Below, one piece after another: positions 7,421 through 11,263 of a stretch of 11,263 bases of DNA; positions within the stretch are counted from its first letter, which is position 1; each line of letters begins with the position of its first letter. This DNA is from Oscillospiraceae bacterium (lineage in GTDB: Bacteria; Bacillota; Clostridia; Saccharofermentanales; Saccharofermentanaceae). The notes under the pieces were generated by a model. That model had not been told where the DNA came from. It was given only the letters and a program-made list of their open reading frames with translations, and ran no database searches. A program made the translations under genes and the position numbers. The stretch spans positions 1 through 11,263 of the forward strand of contig CACXGG010000201.1 of the NCBI GenBank assembly GCA_902767145.1, written 5' to 3'.

Positions 7421-7454
7421 AAAGGGGGCTGTCCCGTATGGGGCGGCCCCTTTT
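7421..7454 (+). terminator. Intrinsic terminator of the padR cassette
   Basis: A 15-bp stem runs from 7421-7435 to 7440-7454 with loop GTAT (7436-7439). It contains three G-T/T-G wobbles and no mismatch. The right arm ends in four T (7451-7454), with CTGTG after them, so the U-tract is short but the stem is very GC-rich. It lies 67 bases after the last cassette gene. The bases between (7354-7420) are a purine-rich GATAAGG-like run with nothing else recognisable. Confidence 0.8.
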
Positions 7455-7467
7455 CTGTGCTTGAAAT

Positions 7468-7572
7468 GACAAAGAACGTGACATCTGTATCGGGTTTTAT
7501 GTCGGAAAACAGGAAAAAGAGCCGAAACCCGACAAAGAACATGACATACATGTCGATCTTTATGTCGAAAAA
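7468..7572 (+). repeat. Two imperfect 42-nt repeats at a 63-nt period
   Basis: Copy 1 (7468-7509) and copy 2 (7531-7572) match at 33 of 42 positions by eye. Both begin GACAAAGAAC, continue TGACAT, and end TTTATGTCG plus a run of A. The pentamer GACAT or its complement ATGTC occurs five times between 7480 and 7566. A stem of eight pairs (7491-7498 with 7524-7531, the last a T-G wobble) links the first copy to the first base of the second. No gene is convincing here. It lies between the cassette terminator and the mraZ promoter. Confidence 0.65.
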
Positions 7573-7645
7573 GGGCGTTATTCCACCTTTTGGGCAGACT
7601 CCATAATTTTTTAAAGAAAAAAACAAGAAAACTAGATATTTCCTC

Positions 7646-7674
7646 TTGATTAACTGTTTTGTTACAAGTAAAAT
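7646..7674 (+). promoter_or_regulatory. Sigma-A promoter of mraZ and the dcw cluster
   Basis: TTGATT (7646-7651) and TAAAAT (7669-7674) are separated by exactly 17 bases, with an A/T-rich stretch upstream. The -10 matches five of six consensus positions. The expected start of transcription is near 7681, at the first of the MraZ-type boxes. No other promoter of this quality was seen upstream of mraZ. Confidence 0.65.
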
Positions 7675-7679
7675 ACATT

Positions 7680-7727
7680 CAGGTGGCGAAAAGTGGATGA
7701 AAATTTCACTAAAGTGGAGAAAAATGG
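7680..7727 (+). promoter_or_regulatory. Putative MraZ operator: four direct repeats in two pairs
   Basis: The boxes are CAGGTGG (7680-7686), AAAGTGG (7690-7696), AAAGTGG (7711-7717) and AAAATGG (7721-7727). Steps between them are 10, 21 and 10 bases, that is, one or two helical turns. MraZ of E. coli binds TGGG direct repeats at a 10-base period, and in Mollicutes AAAGTG repeats have been reported; these boxes fit that pattern. Their place just after the predicted transcription start fits autorepression. Confidence 0.6.
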
Positions 7728-7736
7728 AAGTCACCT

Positions 7737-7741
7737 GGGAG
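7737..7741 (+). promoter_or_regulatory. Candidate ribosome binding site supporting the shorter mraZ start
   Basis: GGGAG stands 5 bases before GTG 7747. The competing site, AGGTGG at 7681-7686 before GTG 7693, coincides with an operator box and with the predicted transcription start. Confidence 0.45.
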
Positions 7742-7746
7742 AAATA

Positions 7747-8178
7747 GTGGCAAGAGACACAAAGAAGATCGATGCAAAGGGAAGATTCTTCATCCCTTCA
7801 AAGCAGAAAGAAGAGCTGGGATCAGAGGTCGTTGTAACAAACAGCCTTGATGTCGGCTATCTCTGTGTCTACTCCAAGGAGCATTTCGGCAAGATCAAGG
7901 CCCAGCTCGGCGGACTCAACTCTATGGATCCCAAAGTCAGAAAGATCAAGCGTGCCATCATCGGTGAAGCCCTCGAGGTCAATGTTGACTCCCAGGGAAG
8001 GATCAGCGTTACGGGCGAGCTCTGGGAAAAGATCGGAGCAAAGGCCGGAGACGAGATCTGCGTATTCAACGATGACGGAAAGCTGGATATCTGCACAAAG
8101 GACTTCTACGAGCACGAGGACCACGATATCGGCTCGATAGAGGGACTGGAGACCACATATTATGTCGAAGGACTCTGA
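7747..8178 (+). CDS. mraZ: Transcriptional regulator MraZ
   Basis: MraZ is a double-AbrB-fold DNA-binding protein that forms rings and controls the dcw operon. Two DxxGR signatures mark the repeats: DAKGR (9-13 from this start) and DSQGR (81-85). Between them lies the family segment from TNSLDVGYLCVYSKEHF to SMDPKVRKIKRAIIGEA. I chose GTG 7747: the product is then 143 residues, about the size of the B. subtilis protein, and GGGAG precedes it. The extra upstream codons (7693-7746) are AT-rich and overlap the operator boxes. The alternative GTG 7693, with AGGTGG in front, gives 161 residues and remains possible. The 3' end overlaps rsmH by 17 bases. The canonical N-terminal MFxGEY is not present in either version. 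Confidence 0.9.
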   Translation: MARDTKKIDAKGRFFIPSKQKEELGSEVVVTNSLDVGYLCVYSKEHFGKIKAQLGGLNSMDPKVRKIKRAIIGEALEVNVDSQGRISVTGELWEKIGAKAGDEICVFNDDGKLDICTKDFYEHEDHDIGSIEGLETTYYVEGL

Positions 8179-9121
8179 TTTTTCACATATCCCGGTACTC
8201 TTCAATGAGTGCATGGAGATGCTGGATATCAAACCCGACGGTCTGTATGTGGACTGTACCGCAGGCGGAGGCGGCCACAGCATGGGAATACTCGAGAGGC
8301 TTTCCCCTAAAGGAACCCTGGTATCCCTGGACAAGGACGACGAGGCTCTGGCGGTTTGCCGTAAGAAAGCCGAAGGCCATGACAACTGGATCATAGTCAG
8401 ATCGGATTTCTCGGAGATAAGAGAAGTACTTGATAGTTTGAATCTTGATAAAGCAGACGGAATACTTGCGGATCTGGGAGTGTCATCCCATCAGATCGAC
8501 ACACCGGAACGGGGATTCTCCTACGCCAGTGACGGACCTCTGGACATGAGGATGGATACAACATCCGACCTGACTGCGAAGATCGTGGTCAACACATATC
8601 CCGAGGATAAGCTCGCCAGGATCTTCAAGATCTACGGTGAGGAGCGTTATTCGGGGAGGATAGCCGCAGGTATCGTGAGAGACAGGAAGACCAAGCCCTT
8701 TGAGACTACCCTGGAGCTGGCTTCGAAGATCGCATCCTACGTTCCTTCGAAGGCGAGAGCAGAAGACCAGCATCCCGCAAGGAGATGTTTCCAGGCCATA
8801 AGGATCGAGGTCAATCACGAGCTCAGTTCCGTCGAGAAACTACTTAAGGATGCACCGGACTGTCTTAAGGACGGGGGAAGGATCGCTGTCATCTCGTTCC
8901 ATTCCCTTGAAGACCGTCTGGTAAAGGAATCCTTCAGGGATCTTGAATCTCCCTGCACGTGCCCGAGAGACTTTCCGGTGTGCGTATGCGGGAAGAAGAG
9001 TCTCGGAAGGGTCCTGACAAAAAAGCCGGTGACGGCGGGAGATGACGAAATAAAAATAAATTCGAGAGCACACTGCTGCAAGCTCCGTGTTTTCGAAAGG
9101 ATCGGGTCGGAGGAAGATTGA
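8162..9121 (+). CDS. rsmH: 16S rRNA (cytosine(1402)-N4)-methyltransferase RsmH
   Basis: RsmH (MraW) methylates N4 of C1402 of 16S rRNA using S-adenosylmethionine, tuning the ribosomal P site. The protein is 319 residues, normal for the family. It has HIPVLFNECMEML, the SAM loop DCTAGGGGHS (31-40), the SLDKDDEA ribose-binding strand, and LADLGVSSHQIDTPERGFSYASDGPLDMRMD. Further on are HPARRCFQAIRIEVNHEL and GGRIAVISFHSLEDRLVK, then a cysteine-rich segment (CTCPRDFPVCVCGKK) near the C-terminus, common in this family. The start lies inside mraZ (17-base overlap), with GGAG at 8148-8151. The next gene overlaps or abuts its stop. Identification is secure. Confidence 0.96.
   Translation: MSKDSDFSHIPVLFNECMEMLDIKPDGLYVDCTAGGGGHSMGILERLSPKGTLVSLDKDDEALAVCRKKAEGHDNWIIVRSDFSEIREVLDSLNLDKADGILADLGVSSHQIDTPERGFSYASDGPLDMRMDTTSDLTAKIVVNTYPEDKLARIFKIYGEERYSGRIAAGIVRDRKTKPFETTLELASKIASYVPSKARAEDQHPARRCFQAIRIEVNHELSSVEKLLKDAPDCLKDGGRIAVISFHSLEDRLVKESFRDLESPCTCPRDFPVCVCGKKSLGRVLTKKPVTAGDDEIKINSRAHCCKLRVFERIGSEED
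9109..9113 (+). promoter_or_regulatory. Ribosome binding site of the ftsL-like gene
   Basis: GGAGG in the last rsmH codons is 10 bases before ATG 9124 and 4 bases before TTG 9118. The TTG would make a TTGA overlap with the rsmH stop. The two starts differ by only two residues. Confidence 0.6.
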
Positions 9122-9123
9122 AC

Positions 9124-9711
9124 ATGCCTGTTGCAGAGGGAACCAGGGACAGAAAGACATCAAGAAAGGACTATACCCAGGTATATGAGCCTTCTCTTGA
9201 GGAGATCATTTTTACTTATCCTGACAGCCACTTTGAGGTTGACGACGGACTTTCCGAGAAGGAAAAGGACGCCCTCGTCAGAAAGAAGGTCAGAAAGCTT
9301 ACAAGGAGAAGGTCTTTTGAGCTCCTCGTATGTATCGGCCTTATCGTCATGGTAGGTTGTTTTGTTATCCTCCTTATCTACCCTCAGATGCAGCTTTCCG
9401 AGATCTCCCGTGACAATTCCGACCTAAAGGATGAGATCTCCGTTCTCAAGAAGCAGATCCTGGACTCAGAAGAGGATATGAACGGTATCACCGATATCGA
9501 CAGCGTCAGGGCACAGGCTCTCGCTCTCGGTATGCAGGACCCCAACTCAAATCAGGTAGTATATATTCCTGTTCCTGCTGACGATAAGCTGGTAACAGTG
9601 GTATCATATGATGCATATGGTGTCAGTGCAGATGCGTACAGGAATGCTGTGGACAATCTCTCTGAATACTATATGAACAAAGATACTGAAGAAATAGATG
9701 AAGCAGAGTAA
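9124..9711 (+). CDS. ftsL: FtsL-like bitopic cell division protein
   Basis: FtsL is a single-pass septal protein that joins DivIC/FtsB and activates the FtsW-FtsI synthase. The protein is 195 residues, with a long charged cytoplasmic N-terminus (1-63), a basic stretch (RKKVRKLTRRR) before the membrane, and one transmembrane helix at about 64-86. A coiled coil follows at about 88-118 (LSEISRDNSDLKDEISVLKKQI). Then comes IDSVRAQALALGMQDPNSNQVVYIPVP, the usual end motif of Firmicutes FtsL. An acidic tail completes it. FtsL is poorly conserved, so position between rsmH and ftsI carries much of the weight. ATG 9124 is preferred over TTG 9118, but the choice is not certain. Confidence 0.85.
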   Translation: MPVAEGTRDRKTSRKDYTQVYEPSLEEIIFTYPDSHFEVDDGLSEKEKDALVRKKVRKLTRRRSFELLVCIGLIVMVGCFVILLIYPQMQLSEISRDNSDLKDEISVLKKQILDSEEDMNGITDIDSVRAQALALGMQDPNSNQVVYIPVPADDKLVTVVSYDAYGVSADAYRNAVDNLSEYYMNKDTEEIDEAE

Positions 9712-9731
9712 CAGGGCGCGGTTGGACTGAG

Positions 9732-11263
9732 ATGACTATAAAACGATGGTTTGATGAGCATAGAGAAAAGATCCCAATGTGGCTTACCATTGGGATTTTT
9801 GCCGCTTGTGGAGTGTTTACCGTCTATCTTATCGCCGATCTTTATAAGACTACTGTCATCGATTACGACATATATGCCAGGGCTGCATCTGACGATCAGT
9901 GGAAGATGCTCTCCTATTCCGCCGACCGCGGACTGATCTACGACGTAAACGGAAATCCCCTGGCTTCCAATACATATAACTATACGGTGGTATGTTCACC
10001 CAACTCGGTGGCGAGAAGCGACAATTATGACAGGGCTTCGATCATCAGCAATGTCAGCGCTATCCTGGGGATAGAGACCTCCAAGCTGGACGGTATCCTT
10101 CCTGTTGATCCCGATGATGCCACGGATACCAGGAACCAGACCCTGGGCTGCGACGTATGTAAGAACGTTCCCGTTGAGACCAAGGAGGCTCTTGAGCTGT
10201 ACCTTCAGGAGAATGATATCGATGGTTTCGGCTTCGTCTCAGTAGCCCAGAGATACTATAACTACGGAAGCCTGGCTTCCCAGGTCATCGGATATGCCAG
10301 AAACGACGGAGTATCCCTCTCCGGTGTATACGGCCTTGAGGCTTACTATAACGACACCCTTTCAGGTACCAACGGATACAGATATTCAGAGGTAGACTCC
10401 GGTACGGACGGTGTCCTTCCTTATTCCGAGGCCATCACCGAGACGGCTGTAGACGGAAACAATATCGTTCTCAATATCGACGTTAATATCCAGAGGATCG
10501 CCGAGGAAGCCTGCAGGAATGCATATAACCAGTACAATCCCAGGGGCGGTGTAACTGCCATCGTAATGCAGCCTTATACCGGTGCCGTTCTGGCCATGGT
10601 ATCCATCCCTGACTACGACCTGAACGACCCCTACGGTCTTCCTTACGGAATGGATCCCATCATGTGGAATGCCATGAGCGAGGATGATCAGGTCGAGTAC
10701 CTTATGAGTAACGTCTGGAGGAACAGATGTATATCTGATACATATGAGCCCGGCTCCACCTTCAAGGCCCTGACCACGGCCATCGCCTTTGAGGAGAACC
10801 TTTCAAACGAGAACGAGATGTTCTCTGATGAGCCCATCCAGATCTCCGATATGCACGAGATCTCCTGCTGGCTCCAGAAATCAAGCAACTACAACCACGG
10901 CACCGAGACTTTGCAGCAGGCCTTCGAGAATTCCTGCAACCCCATCTTCGTGCAGCTGGCCATGAGGATCGGTGTTACCAAGTATTATGAGTACGTTCAT
11001 ACCTTCGGTTTCTACGAAACCACCGGTATCGATCTTCCCGCTGAAGGAACAGGTATCTTCCATACAGACCCGTCAGTAGTCGATATGGCCTGTCTTTCCT
11101 TCGGTGAGTCCGCGACGGTTACGCCTATCCAGCTCCTGAACGCATACTGCGCCATCGTAAACGGCGGTAACCTCATGGAGCCCCACATCGTTAAATATAT
11201 TACAGATGAGAACAATAACATCATCGACGAGATCGAGCCCGAGGTCATAAGGACCATCTTCTC
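9732..11263 (+). CDS. ftsI: Class B penicillin-binding protein, FtsI/PBP2B type (3' truncated by window)
   Basis: This septal transpeptidase cross-links peptidoglycan made by FtsW. The frame stays open from ATG 9732 to the window end, giving 510 complete codons. A short cytoplasmic tail is followed by one membrane anchor (about 15-37). The PBP dimerisation domain begins at DRGLIYDVNGNPLASN (R66). The transpeptidase domain shows YEPGSTFKALT with nucleophile S342 and K345, then NSCNPIF, with the SxN motif at 401-403. The KTG motif must lie beyond the window. The gene starts 20 bases after ftsL, with no strong SD (only a distant AGGG at 9713-9716). No PASTA domain is visible in the present part. 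The position after ftsL argues for ftsI/pbpB; a sporulation paralogue (SpoVD) is an alternative, since spoVD also sits in some dcw clusters. Confidence 0.93.
   Translation, partial: MTIKRWFDEHREKIPMWLTIGIFAACGVFTVYLIADLYKTTVIDYDIYARAASDDQWKMLSYSADRGLIYDVNGNPLASNTYNYTVVCSPNSVARSDNYDRASIISNVSAILGIETSKLDGILPVDPDDATDTRNQTLGCDVCKNVPVETKEALELYLQENDIDGFGFVSVAQRYYNYGSLASQVIGYARNDGVSLSGVYGLEAYYNDTLSGTNGYRYSEVDSGTDGVLPYSEAITETAVDGNNIVLNIDVNIQRIAEEACRNAYNQYNPRGGVTAIVMQPYTGAVLAMVSIPDYDLNDPYGLPYGMDPIMWNAMSEDDQVEYLMSNVWRNRCISDTYEPGSTFKALTTAIAFEENLSNENEMFSDEPIQISDMHEISCWLQKSSNYNHGTETLQQAFENSCNPIFVQLAMRIGVTKYYEYVHTFGFYETTGIDLPAEGTGIFHTDPSVVDMACLSFGESATVTPIQLLNAYCAIVNGGNLMEPHIVKYITDENNNIIDEIEPEVIRTIF

Noticed and set aside
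7569..7591. Small AAAAGG/CCTTTT hairpin as a minus-strand or second terminator
   Set aside because: Only a 6-bp stem with an 11-base loop, and no supported minus-strand gene that it would end.
7645..7668. Imperfect inverted repeat CTTG..TAAC / GTTACAAG within the mraZ promoter
   Set aside because: Two four-base arms with a bulge are too weak to claim as an operator in such A/T-rich DNA.
7202..7734. Minus-strand open frames across the padR terminator, the 63-nt repeats and the mraZ leader
   Set aside because: They cross a strong terminator and a promoter, lack a convincing SD and family match, and their repeating Cys/His/Arg peptide is explained by the DNA repeat.
9751..9936. Plus-strand 61-codon frame inside the start of ftsI
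   Set aside because: It overlaps the ftsI frame, which shows clear PBP motifs; it is a shadow.
10688..11257. Minus-strand frames opposite the transpeptidase domain
   Set aside because: The + strand frame carries the SxxK and SxN catalytic motifs; the minus frames have no support.

Overview
The window reads as a chromosomal segment of a Gram-positive bacterium of the class Clostridia, most likely Lachnospiraceae or a relative. The basis is gene order, protein motifs, strong Shine-Dalgarno (SD) sites, and codon use that favours AGG/AGA arginine and AAG lysine at roughly even GC. The family is an inference. All convincing genes lie on the + strand and are tightly packed. No tRNA, rRNA, CRISPR array, IS element or phage gene was seen.

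Region 1 (1-3925) is the translation/RNA operon: the 3' part of infB, then rbfA, a DHH phosphoesterase (nrnA type), truB and ribF. Genes are separated by a few bases or joined by ATGA overlaps. In many Firmicutes rpsO and pnp follow ribF. Here they are absent and region 2 (3958-5987) follows: lgt (prolipoprotein diacylglyceryl transferase) and a SEDS-family rodA overlapping by one base. A candidate promoter lies in the last codons of ribF. A hairpin that includes the rodA stop codon probably marks the end of this block.

Region 3 (about 6037-7454) is a self-contained three-gene cassette with its own extended -10 promoter and a strong terminator. It encodes a short PadR-type repressor, a HAAS/DUF1700 membrane protein, and a small membrane-anchored protein with an acidic beta-rich tail that I cannot firmly classify. 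The order resembles PadR-HAAS-DUF4097 (Toastrack) envelope-stress modules, but the third protein is far shorter. This is the least ordinary part of the window.

The spacer 7455-7680 holds two diverged copies of a 42-nt element at a 63-nt period, then a good sigma-A promoter. Region 4 (7680-11263) is the start of the dcw division/cell-wall cluster: mraZ, rsmH, an ftsL-like gene and a class B PBP (ftsI/pbpB) that runs off the end. Four GTGG/ATGG boxes in two 10-nt-period pairs sit just downstream of the mraZ promoter and look like a MraZ autoregulatory operator. They also bear on the choice of mraZ start codon.

Taken together, the window supplies translation initiation and ribosome maturation (infB, rbfA), tRNA modification (truB), flavin cofactors (ribF), lipoprotein processing (lgt), and elongation and septal peptidoglycan synthesis (rodA, ftsL, ftsI). 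A probable envelope-sensing cassette lies between the growth block and the division block.
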